DNA from: Megalobrama amblycephala
Lineage: Eukaryota; Chordata; Actinopteri; Cypriniformes; Xenocyprididae
Direction of reading: 5' to 3'
Assembly: GCF_018812025.1 (NCBI RefSeq)
Contig: NC_063065.1
Coordinates: forward strand, 31,350,642-31,414,641
DNA length: 64,000 bases
This document shows, piece after piece, positions 33,448-42,857 of this stretch. The position numbers and the translations under genes were made by a program. Position 1 is the first letter of the stretch; every line of letters begins with the position of its first letter. Under the pieces are notes generated by a model that was given only the letters and a program-made list of their open reading frames with translations, was not told where the DNA came from and searched no databases.

Positions 33448-34960
33448 AGATTACAAAGCTGCAATCCGGGTTGGGAATGCCTCATTTATCCTTTTCTCTG
33501 ATCAGTTTTGGGTCTTTGCTTGTCTATCTGGATCTGGAAGTCCCACAGGCGGTTAGTTTTGTCTTGTCGTGCTGTGCTTGTTCTTGTGCTGCCATTATTA
33601 CTGCCTCAGTCCTGCTGTTTCCAGCTGCTAGAGTTTCCCAATGTCAGCCACCTCCGTTTTTCTGCATGGCAGTCCTGTTGCGTCATAGTGAAGAGTTTGT
33701 GAGAAATACCCTTACAGCTTGATACGGTGGCTGAATATTTAATGATTAAACTATATCACATGTGCAAAAATGCTGTTGCATTGAATATGACTGCTGCCAA
33801 AATTGAATATTTTGAGATGTTTGTTGAGCTGTTATTTGGGATAGAGCCATTTTTGTAAGTGTATTAATGTAAATAATAAAGAATTAAAATCAAACGCATA
33901 TAAAGCAAATGTAATAACGTAATATTTTTCCACAGTTCAGGGCTCTCACGGATTCTTTTTTGAATGGCAGCATTACACAAACCCCTCCATCATATTACAT
34001 CATCCCTTGTTCAGAGAACAAAACCAGTGAATGTGAGATTGCGTTTCATGACAGACTATGACAGACAGTGAGGACATTCAGCTCGAGTCACGGCCCACAG
34101 AACTAATTGGATTCCCCTCAGCTTCTCTTCAAAACTCATGGCAACAACAAGACAGCAGAGGTGGACTTTAATTCATCATGGCAAATGATCTCAACTCGTT
34201 AGAGCCTTATAGTCATTAGTGCGGCTCTGCCCAATTAAGTGAAAGAACAACACCATGAAACAAACACTAGCACTCACTCTCTTTCTCTCGGTCCTGTTCT
34301 TTGTTTTGATAAAAACTGCTGCCATGACAACGGACATAGGTAAACACACAGACAGACTACGTGTCCTTGTCATTTCATTCAAGATCAATATGATGCAAAT
34401 AATAGCATGTCAAAATTCAGATTGAATTGTTCCTATACAGTAACTTGAGACGATGAACGGATACAAAAGATGTAAATGATAACATAAGACCTGTTATATG
34501 CATATTATAGATAAGATATGATCCAAGAGAGTAACAGAGATGAAATGTGGATTAAAGTTTGAAGTTTATGGGTATTTTTATTTAAATAATTAAAGGATTA
34601 AAAAGGATTTAAGGGAATAAAGAAGAAATAAGAAAGGTAAAAGAAGTTCTAGGTCTAATAGTTGTGAAGTAATCCATTTAAACTCTTTGCATATGATATT
34701 TTATTTTAAAATATGCACACATTCACTTATGTTTGTATGTCTAATATGTCAAAAATGTAAAAGTTATGAATGACATCATTTAAATGATAGCATATTTTCA
34801 CCTCAAAATGGAGAAATTCCATAAAAAAAGTTGAGCAGTTTGCATCGCTGTATGTTACTGTGGGTCGTTAAACACTGGTTAAACATATCCATCGAAAAAA
34901 GTTGTCAAATATTAAATGTTTAGCTAATTATATCTTACCAATCACGCACTCTCAGGACTA
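33448..34960. other. No gene seen
   Basis: Overlapping plus frames at 33471-33722 and 33508-33702 and a minus frame at 34191-34388 show no motif I recognise. AT content is high after 34380. Confidence 0.4.
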
Positions 34961-35026
34961 AAACTAAAAGCGCTGGAATTCACACTCGTCTTCAGTGAAG
35001 AGTAAGCCACGCCTTCTTTGATCTGA

Positions 35027-35695
35027 TTGGCCATCATTTTGACATTGACGAGCGCTGCGACAGACCAGCCTAAAAATGTAACTTTTAAAACTGTCTGTCA
35101 TCCTAACAACAAACAGCTGAGCGTAATAGAGAGCAGTATAAAGAAACATCAAATACTGGGAGGGACAACTTGGCTATTTCCATTTATTAGGGGACTATTC
35201 CCCCTCAATGCCTTTGGTGATCACGGCCCTGCTTTAAGACCTGACGCACGGATCCATTATACTGTTACACATGCATTTTCTTTCTCAACTGTTTACGCTC
35301 ACTTAAAACATAACTGTGTCTGTGAATACTCACCAAGACATTTTGACATTTTGTGTGTATTTGACTGTTTAAGAGCAATACGCAGCAAAAAAGAACTCAA
35401 TTTAGTGCTGAGAGGCGGCTTTCTGTGCCGCACTTTGTGCGTGAGCACAAAATCTGTGGGAATGAGTAAAATTATGCGCAATATGCGCAATCCCATGCCG
35501 AAATGCAAGCCCTGTAACACCAACAATACTCATCTGCCAAATGAAACGAGTGAGGAGAGGCAGGTTTGTGTGTCGACTCTGAGAGAGAGAGAGAGCGAGA
35601 GAAAGAGCAGCTGGTATCGTGTATCAGTTCTGCGGAAAATGAGTATTGGAAGCGTTTCAGATAGATTTCAATATCGATATGTATTGAATTTTTGA
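35027..35695 (+). CDS. Unassigned 222-codon reading frame, probably inside a mobile element
   Basis: This is the longest open frame outside tandem repeats. It starts MAIILTLTSAATDQPKNV and includes a Cys-rich segment (CVCEYSPRHFDILCVF, CRTLCV, MPKCKPCNTNN). I recognise no domain, signal peptide or transmembrane helix. The middle is interrupted by a low-complexity GAGA run (35580-35603) giving RERESERK. Parts of the DNA (for example TGCCTTTGGTGATCACGGCC) look like sequence recurring in cyprinid repeats. There is no splice or promoter context. I think it is more likely a chance frame or relic than a host gene. Confidence 0.15.
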   Translation: MAIILTLTSAATDQPKNVTFKTVCHPNNKQLSVIESSIKKHQILGGTTWLFPFIRGLFPLNAFGDHGPALRPDARIHYTVTHAFSFSTVYAHLKHNCVCEYSPRHFDILCVFDCLRAIRSKKELNLVLRGGFLCRTLCVSTKSVGMSKIMRNMRNPMPKCKPCNTNNTHLPNETSEERQVCVSTLRERESERKSSWYRVSVLRKMSIGSVSDRFQYRYVLNF

Positions 35696-35699
35696 GAAC

Positions 35700-36107
35700 A
35701 CTACATAGCACTTAGTTTATTATTTCAGATGCTTTTTTAAAAAACTACAATTGAAAAATGTGTATATTATATATATAAAATTCAACCCACCAAAGTGGGT
35801 AGTAGGAGTGACAGAGTTGCATGCCACTGCTGAAATACGGCCATTTATCGCACGGCTATGAGTGTGATATTGCGTTTATATTACAGTTCGACGGCACGAG
35901 TGTGTAAATAAATAAAAACAACAATGGAGTGTCTTTAAAAACCCTCTTTGTGAGGAACTACTTCCTTCCACCACAGATTCAAATCTCAAGTTGAAAATTT
36001 AAAAGTTGAGCCCAAGATTTGTTACTAATTCTAAAACATCACTTTATAACAAGTAATGAAGGAATGTTGAGTCGCTTTATTGAAACTCATTGTATTTTGT
36101 ACAGTAT

Positions 36108-36143
<36 letters not shown>

Positions 36144-36887
36144 ATTACCTGTGTCTGATATAACATTCATTCTTCAGGTCGATGTCCATAATATTATATC
36201 ATTATAAAAATCCACTGAGGAAAGCAATCTTTGTATTTGTACTTTTTACACTGTACTTTTGAATTTTCCATAAGCGCTAAAACAACGTCCTTTGTTTACA
36301 AAAGTCCCTTTCAATTTAAAGTCTCTTGCGACTGACTCATTCACTCGTAAAGTTTGCCGCCATCTAATGGCGTATTAATGTAACTTTCACTCAATCAATA
36401 TTACGCACTTATGGACCCTTTCTCAATACCAAATACAACACATTATTTATATAAAATATTTATTGAACAATATTTAAATTAACACAATAGATAAACACAA
36501 TTGTACAATTCATTCAAACGTACAAAAGCAGAGCTCTACAGGACGCAAGTTAAATATAGCCTTAATATTAAATTATTAAATTTAACATCACCCAATTCGA
36601 TTCGCTCAGGAACAAGTAAATCATTTAAACAAGATGAAGCTGTCCTCAGCGGGTACTCGAGCACTGGAGCTCGCGTCTCTGAAAGCATCTAAACAAATTG
36701 TAAAATAGGCGCTATGAATTTGCTTCAAGCGGAGTGACACAAACTCTTAGCCAATCAGATTCGAGAACCAGAAAGAACTGTTGTATAAATATGTACATAG
36801 GTGAGTTTTAGTGAATGTATGTCAGTTCCACTCAAGTTCACACATAATGTCATTTATCAATAATATCTTTTATCAACAATTTTTAAC
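35700..36887. other. No gene seen; includes a (GA)n microsatellite
   Basis: A (GA)n run of about 16 units lies at 36108-36141. The remainder, including a CAATCAGATTCGAGAACC / TATAAATA pair near 36755-36790, shows no supported gene. Confidence 0.45.
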
Positions 36888-37196
36888 AAAATGCTGGGTT
36901 AAATATGGACAAACCCAGGGATTGGGTTGTTTTCACCCAGCCATTTTTTCAACCAATTTTGTATTTATTTTTTTAGCCAGCAATATAGTAATACAGTAAA
37001 AGGCATGTTTTTGCCTTCACCCCTAAATAGGGGCAAATTTGTGGGGTATTTTAAGCTGAAACTTGACCAGACCAGAGACTAATATTACATCTTGTGAAAG
37101 AGGGCATAATAGGTGCCCTTTAACCCAACCTGCTGGGTTTGTCCATATTTAACCCAACTTGGGTTGTTTTTAACCCAGCATTTTTTAGAGTGCATC
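36888..37196. mobile_element. Composite MITE carrying the end of a TTAA element, inverted copy
   Basis: Same architecture as 25228-25522 in the opposite orientation. GTTGTTTTCACCCAGCCATT opens it. TTTGCCCCTATTTAGGGGTG occurs as its complement, then GGGCATAATAGGTGCCCT-TTAA, then the ordinary MITE end AACCCAGCATTTTTTAGAGT. Both internal junctions match the other copy. The left terminus has decayed (TTTTTAACAAAATGCTGGG). Confidence 0.85.
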
Positions 37197-37596
37197 TTTT
37201 TTTAAAAATCCAGTAGGCTTTTCTTAGAAATGATTTGCTGCTTGCATAATCAGATACAGGGGACTTTCTCATTCTAGCATTTGATTGGACAAAAATCTGA
37301 GTAGTGCAGGATGAGTCATCAGTATTTTTGGTTCCAAAGAGAAAGACTGTGAAAGTGAATTTAGTTAATAATTATATAATCCCAAAGTTAAAACAGAAAA
37401 CTTTTATTTGTATTGCAGTCATCTATAGATTTAGAATTTAAAGTGAAATCTTTGCTTGAGGAGTGTGCTTAAAATGATTTGTTTTCATATTTTGTTGTGG
37501 TGCAGTGACATTCAAACGTCCTTATACTTTCTTTGTATCTTCCAGGTTCTATATCCAGGTAACATTAGCCTACTTTGTAGGAGAAATCAATGCATG

Positions 37597-37622
37597 TTTT
37601 TTTTTTTTTTTTTTTTTTTTTT
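37597..37622. repeat. Poly-T tract (about 26)
   Basis: T-run about 350 bp upstream of the vopp1 start codon. Confidence 0.97.
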
Positions 37623-37639
37623 CATTTAAAGTAAGCATA

Positions 37640-37950
37640 ACCCTCTGAGTAAACTGTGCGCTAATAAACGCTGGATTCTTCCATTAAAGACCCAGTTTGG
37701 GATTGGGGAGGATGAGACAGAAGCCTTCAGCGGTTTGTGCTGTGGTAATATCGTGTGCTATTTTTTCACCAGCGGAAATCAGTTTGATTGTTGCTCGAGA
37801 GCAGATCGCGCCGAGAAGCCGCAGCGGAGATGCTGGCGCTGTTCTCTCCTCCGCGCGTCGTGCTCGCGTTCCTGCCGTGAACATCACGGGTTTAATGCTA
37901 TGAAACCTCCGTCCTGACAGCATTTATTCACTCTGTGCCTCGGTGCCGAA
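37640..37950 (+). promoter_or_regulatory. vopp1: vopp1 proximal promoter / 5' leader, CpG-rich
   Basis: This is the only strongly CpG-rich stretch in its neighbourhood (for example CGCGCCGAGAAGCCGCAGCG, CCGCGCGTCGTGCTCGCG). It ends at the vopp1 start codon and continues into a (GTCGC)n-like run just after the first donor. No TATA box is evident, as is usual for CpG-island housekeeping promoters. The transcription start is not determined by sequence. Confidence 0.7.
37830..37917 (+). promoter_or_regulatory. Three upstream ORFs in the vopp1 leader
   Basis: uORF1 is 37830-37880 (ATG CTG GCG CTG ... CCG TGA, 16 codons plus stop). uORF2 is 37895-37903 (ATG CTA TGA, two codons). uORF3 is 37900-37917 (ATG AAA CCT CCG TCC TGA, five codons). 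Its ATG overlaps uORF2's stop (ATGCTATGAAA). The vopp1 start follows 33 bases after the last stop. If transcription starts upstream of 37830, all three would reduce initiation at the main ATG. Confidence 0.55.
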
Positions 37951-38013
37951 ATGCAGGAGCGGATGAAGAGCCACGGAGCGGCGGCGCTGCTGACACTGTG
38001 CGCGATCCTCGAG
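37951..38013 (+). CDS. vopp1: VOPP1 (WW-domain-binding, vesicular) exon 1, start codon and signal peptide
   Basis: ATG at 37951 in good context (G at -3) encodes MQERMKSHGAAALLTLCAIL-E and ends at a consensus donor GAG|GTGAGT, phase 0. A second in-frame ATG is codon 5. The hydrophobic AAALLTLCAIL core is a signal peptide or signal anchor. VOPP1 (also ECOP/GASP) is a small single-pass membrane protein of late endosomes/lysosomes. It has a Cys-rich lumenal head and PPxY-type cytosolic motifs, and it affects WWOX and NF-kB signalling. It joins to exon 2 to read AILE|CIEAKKYCWYFEG, which parallels the human LLLECTEAKKHCWYFEG. The single hydrophobic stretch and short exon are as expected. Confidence 0.88.
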
Positions 38014-38604
38014 GTGAGTCGCGTCGCGTCGCGTCGCGTCCGCACAGCACAACAAACGCTGCTTCTTAGTCATTTCACATCCTTCTGCGAGGTTAAACTT
38101 CATTATTTCTCCATCAGCCGGTGTAGAGTTGGGCTGTAGCGTTGATAAACGGTGTTTTATACACAAGTAATGTTGAGCCTTTGTCTGTCCGCTCCTCCTA
38201 CAATAAAACACAGAGATGAAGAAATACTGTAAACATCAGTGTGTTTGATCAGCTCACAGTGTGCTTATCTTCAACTCTGCAGTGTGTTTAGAGCTGTTTT
38301 GGGATTGTTTTAGTCTACAGCTTTGTTTTTCTTTTCAGAGCCGAAATGAAATTAGACGTGGCATGATTGTGTTTCATTGATCACTGTATTCTCGCGCTGG
38401 CCTCGTGTGAATTTTCACTGTTGGATCATGTTCATGAAAAAGCCTTTGAAGGAAGTTATGTGTGTCTGAATGTAAAAATATGCTAGTTTTCTTTTGTTTC
38501 GTACTCTTAGACAGTTCAAAAGTCCTAATGAAATGCAGTTTCTATTATTATTTGAGTTGTAATGAGATCAAAGACACATTTGTGTGTGTGTTTTTATATA
38601 TATA

Positions 38605-39108
38605 CTCTAAAAATGTTGGGTTAAAAACAACCCCGGTTGGGTTGAAAATGGACAAACCCAGCAATTGGGTTGTTTTAACCCAGCGGTTGGGTTAAATGTT
38701 TGACCAACGTGCTGGGTAGTTTAATTTAACTCAACTATTGTTTAAATATTACTATATGGCTGGCTTAAAATGAAACCAACATAGGCTATGTTGGAAATTA
38801 GTATTTGTTAATAAGTTGAATTAATAATAACAAACATTTATTAAATTGCTTATGAATAAATATTCACCTTTTGATTATTATTGTTGCCTTTAGTAATTAT
38901 GTGTCTGATTTTTAATTTCCAACATATTTTTTGGGTTCATTTTAAGCCAGACATATAGTCATTTTTAAACAATAGTTGGGTTGAATAAAACTATCCAGCA
39001 CGTTGAGCAAACATTTAACCCAATCACTGGGTTAAAACAACCAATTGCCGGGTTTGTCCATTTTTAACCCAACTTGGGTTGTTTTTAACCCATCATTTTT
39101 TTAGAGAG
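38605..39108. mobile_element. MITE, GGGTTAAAACAACCC family, full length
   Basis: CTCTAAAAATGTTGGGTT on the left and AACCCATCATTTTTTTAGAG on the right, with a TA in front of the left end. The inner inverted pair TGGCTGGCTTAAAATGAAAC / GTTCATTTTAAGCCAGACAT flanks the AT-rich core. Only the basal two AACCCAGC units are present at the left end, i.e. no expansion. Confidence 0.88.
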
Positions 39109-39769
39109 TGTGTGTGTACCATTTTGCTATGGGTTGGCTGTTTGTTTTCCAAAACATCTTCCCAGCCTTTGATATGCAGCATTTACATTTCAAAGACTTG
39201 CAAAGCTGAGGCATCAAGCACCATCAGCCCGTCTTACTGTACAGCAGTACATTGCGTTTGCAGTTACAGTAATGGTATTACACCTCATCATTGCCATCAT
39301 TAAACTGGCCTGTCAGAGAACACAGAGATACTTTGTCATAAGCACTTTAGAGGGGGAAAAATCAATATGCCTGTTTATTCACTCATAAATTGTTGTGTAA
39401 CATCAGTTCAATCCAGACAGGTCATAAAGCTCTGATTCTTCATGCACATACATGTAGTTTCTCAGTGTAATGATGTGCTCTTTAGAGCATACTTGAGTGA
39501 GTAGGTAGGACACATTCAAAGCTGAGCATAACTTGAATAGGGAATGCTGGTTCAATTGAGAGTTATGACACATCTGCACCTGCATCTTTTATGACTCATA
39601 TCCATCTGTAGAAGGCATTATGGGTAGTGCTATTAAAGCATTTGTTGTTGTTTTTAAAGTATAATTGCTAGTTTTAAAAAAAAGTTAGAACTGTGAGATC
39701 AAACAGTATAACCAGTCAATGTGTGTATTAAACGACACTTTTGGAGATGACATATCCTGCAGTGTGATA
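39109..39769. other. Intron 1 sequence, no repeat or gene recognised
   Basis: Unique-looking DNA between two MITE copies. Confidence 0.45.
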
Positions 39770-39834
39770 CACTCTAGAAAATGCTGGGTTAAAAACAACC
39801 CAAGTTGGGTTGAAAATGTAAAACCCGGCGATTG

Positions 39835-41125
39835 TTTTTTCTTTTTTAAACCCAGCAAATGTGGATGTTTTAACCCAGCGTTTGGGTTGTTTTAACCCAG
39901 CGAATGGGATGTTTTATTCCAGCGAATGGGATGTTTTAACCCAGCGAATGGGATGTTTTAACCCAGCGAATGGGATGTTTTAACCCAGCGAATGGGTTGT
40001 TTTAACCCAGCGAATGGGTTGTTTTAACCCAGCGAATGGAATGTTTTAACCCAGCGAATGGGATGTTTTAACCCAGCGAATGGAATGTTTTAACCCAGCG
40101 AATGGGATGTTTTAACCCAACGAATGGGTTGTTTTAACCCGGCGAATGGGTTGTTTTAACCCGGCGAATGGGATGTTTTAACCCGGCGAATGGGATGTTT
40201 TAACCCGGCGAATGGGATGTTTTAACCCAACGAATGGGTTGTTTTAACCCGGCGAATGGGTTGTTTTAAACCGGCGAATGGGATGTTTTAACCCGGCGAA
40301 TGGGATGTTTTAACCCAACGAATGGGATGTTTTAACCCAGCGAATGGGATGTTTTAACCCAACGAATGGGTTGTTTTAACCCGGCGAATGGGTTGTTTTA
40401 ACCCGGCGAATGGGATGTTTTAACCCGGCGAATGGGATGTTTTAACCCGGCGAATGGGATGTTTTAACCCGGCGATTGGGAGTTTTAACACAGCGATTGG
40501 GATGTTTTAACCCAGCGAATGGGATGTTTTAACCCAGCGATTGGGTTGTTTTAACCCAGCGAATGGGATGTTTTAACCCGGCGAATGGGATGTTTTAACC
40601 CAACGAAAGGGATGTTTTAACCCGGCGAATGGGATGTTTTAACCCAACGAATGGGATGTTTTAACCCGGCGATTGGGAGTTTTAACACAGCGATTGGGAT
40701 GTTTTAACCCAGCGAATGGGATGTTTTAACCCAGCGAATGGGATGTTTTAACCCGGCGAATGGGATGTTTTAACCCGGCGATTGGGTTGTTTTAACCCGG
40801 CGAATGGCATGTTTTATTCCGGCGAATGGGATGTTTTAACCCAGCGATTGGGTTGTTTTAACCCGGCGAATGGGATGTTTTATTCCGGCGAATGGGATGT
40901 TTTAACCCGGCGATTGGGTTGTTTTAACCCGGCGAATGGGATGTTTTATTCCGGCGAATGGGATGTTTTAACCCAGCGATTGGGTTGTTTTAATCGGCGA
41001 ATGGGATGTTTTATTCCGGCGAATGGGATGTTTTAACCCAGCGAATGGGATGTTTTAACCCAGCGAATGGAATGTTTTAACCCAGCGAATCGGATGTTTT
41101 AACCCAGCGAATGGGTTGTTTTAAG
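39835..41125. repeat. 22-bp minisatellite, unit TTTTAACCCAGCGAATGGGATG, about 60 copies
   Basis: The 22-base unit is GTTTTAACCC(A/G)(G/A)CGA followed by (A/T)TGGG(A/T)T. Four main variants (CAGCGAATGGGAT, CGGCGAATGGGAT, CAACGAATGGG, CGGCGATTGGGTT) form blocks, with a higher-order pattern from about 40780 (GTTTTATTCCGGCGAATGGG alternating with GATTGGGTTG units). The seed AACCCAGCGATTGGGTTGTT is present once or twice at the end of every unexpanded MITE copy in the window. A frame of 84 codons through it is an artefact. Confidence 0.96.
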
Positions 41126-41240
41126 CCATATAGTAATTTGTAAACAATATTTGAGTTAAATAAAACTACCCAGTAGGTTAGGCAAACATTTAACCCAACT
41201 GCTGGGTTTGTCCATTTTCAACCCAACTTGGGTTGTTTAA

Positions 41241-42206
41241 AGGGGGGGTATCACACACAGTTTCTGCCAATCTCATGTTAATCTTGAGTACCTGTAGAGT
41301 AGTAGTGCATCCTTCATTTGTCCGAAAAGTCTTTAGTTTTATCATATTTATAAAAGATAAATACGCTGTACCGAGTCTTTCCGAAAACAGCCGAGCTTCT
41401 GGAGGCGTGTCGTGTGAGCGGAGCTAAAGAGTCACGAGCATGCACAGCTTTTGCGTAGCGAACACAATACACCATCGCATTATCCCTGGATAACTTTTGA
41501 ATTACTATAATGAATATAGCGTATAGTGAATGATGAATAATGAATTTATGAATTCTCTACGTTTGTATTGTTTACATTATATGCACTCAGGCGACTATTG
41601 CCAACAAAACAGACATCTGAAGCAGTTTTACTCTCCACCTGCGGTTCCGACTCATGACCGGGATCATAATCGCTGTGACCGCTCCACCTTTCAGTTTCAA
41701 ACGATCTGTAAATCCAGCGGGGCCTTGTTTATGAAACCATAACCGCCGATCCTGAGGGGTCGAGCAGCCACGGAAAAACGAGATATTCTCCATTCATTTT
41801 AACCAATAAAAAAGTGATTGCAACTATCAGTTTCTATGGTTATTTTAATGACAAATATCCAGAGCACATCAATGTAATGCGTGTCAGCTCCACTTAACGC
41901 TGGGTTCTTTGGGAAGCAAGGTAATAAAGGAAGCGCGTTGATGGGCGTGCTCTTGCTCTCTCGCTCTGCTCGATGTCTGTGCTCTTCCGGGGGAAGGAAT
42001 TCCACCCTTTATTACATAATAAAGGGCCATACTCTGAAAAAAAATGTCTGAAGTTTGTTAGCAATCTGAAGAGTATTTTTGGCACAGAAATACTCCGTTA
42101 TACGTCCAACTCGTTTTTTGAAACTCTGGCCATGTTTAGCATGATAATCCAACTCTTGAACAGTGTAAATAAGTCAGAATGCATGAAATAGCATTAGACC
42201 CCCCCT
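41241..42206. mobile_element. TTAA-target element (966 bp, non-autonomous)
   Basis: AGGGGGGGTATCACACACAG on the left and GCATTAGACCCCCCCT on the right are flanked by TTAA on both sides (41237-41240, 42207-42210). The internal part includes CATGTTTAGCATGATAATCC and CTCTGAAAAAAAATGTCTG. I recognise the G-run-ended family as abundant in cyprinids. TTAA targeting fits Kolobok or piggyBac. There is no transposase. Confidence 0.85.
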
Positions 42207-42259
42207 TTAAGAAACCAGCATTATTTACTGCATCTATAACCATTTTAAATAGCATTTTT

Positions 42260-42325
42260 TTGGTAACACTTTACAATAAGGTTCCTTTTGTTAACATTAG
42301 TTTTATATTGTAGTTACTGTGTCAA
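42260..42325. mobile_element. Terminal fragment of the GTAACACTTTACAATAAGG family
   Basis: TTGGTAACACTTTACAATAA followed by GTTCCTTTTGTTAACATTAG matches one end of the element at 45227-45492; the rest is absent. Confidence 0.7.
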
Positions 42326-42329
42326 TTAG

Positions 42330-42855
42330 TATCCGTGTCCTGTTGTGGCTTTGGAACCCTTCCACCGCATTGATTCCCGCCGCCGCCTTCTGTGACTTTG
42401 AGAAAAGGCATTTTGCACAGACTGTGGGATCAGTCAGAAGTTGACAGACACCAGCAGGGAGTTTGATCCGGCGTTGTGCTGGCCTTGTAGCATTGATACA
42501 GGGATTTGCTCACTCGGTCCTGTGAATCTATATTTACCAAAGACAAAGGTTTTAGCCTAATGCCCCTGGTTAATGCTCAGTTAACACCATCTCTGTCCTC
42601 TCCTTCACTCACTGAGGGTTTTGAACAGCAGCCAGTGTTAAACAAGGGCTTCTGTTAAAGGAGGTCTAGGCTGTGTGCGTTTGTGGAGCCGTTGGCCATA
42701 ACAAACAAGGTTCTTCTCCGTAAACAACCATTGACCTTCAACCAGGAAAGGACTGGAATTGTTTGCTTACATCTCTGTAATTTTGTTTTCGTAAGTGATG
42801 ACGTTACTGAAGGATGTGCAAACATAAACCGCTTCTTGAAAAGGCATGTAATTAT
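42330..42855. other. Unique GC-balanced block in intron 1, possible conserved non-coding sequence
   Basis: It is free of recognised repeats and moderately GC-rich (CCTTCCACCGCATTGATTCC, CGCCGCCGCCTTCTGTGAC). No supported frame. Its retention between two large repeat arrays makes it a candidate for constraint, but nothing more can be said from one sequence. Confidence 0.3.
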
Positions 42856-42857
42856 TA

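Larger units (their letters stand above)
39770..42225. mobile_element. MITE with massively expanded left subterminal repeat, interrupted by a TTAA element
   Basis: The left end is ACTCTAGAAAATGCTGGGTT preceded by TA, then the ordinary family start AACAACCCAAGTTGGGTTGA. After about 60 bp the 22-bp motif takes over to 41125. The family core (AGCCATATAGTAATTTGTAA...) and right end (GCTGGGTTTGTCCATTTTCA...) follow to 41240. There a TTAA element is inserted. After it, GAAACCAGCATTATTTACTG is what remains of the MITE right terminus. Confidence 0.82.

Noticed and set aside
35027..35695. 222-codon frame as a new host gene
   Set aside because: No domain, no splice or promoter context, and parts resemble interspersed cyprinid repeats. 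Kept only as a low-confidence entry.
41241..42206. Endogenous retrovirus or LTR element
   Set aside because: No LTRs, primer-binding site or gag/pol frames; the ends are inverted and TTAA-flanked, so it is a DNA-type element. I found no retroviral sequence anywhere in the window.
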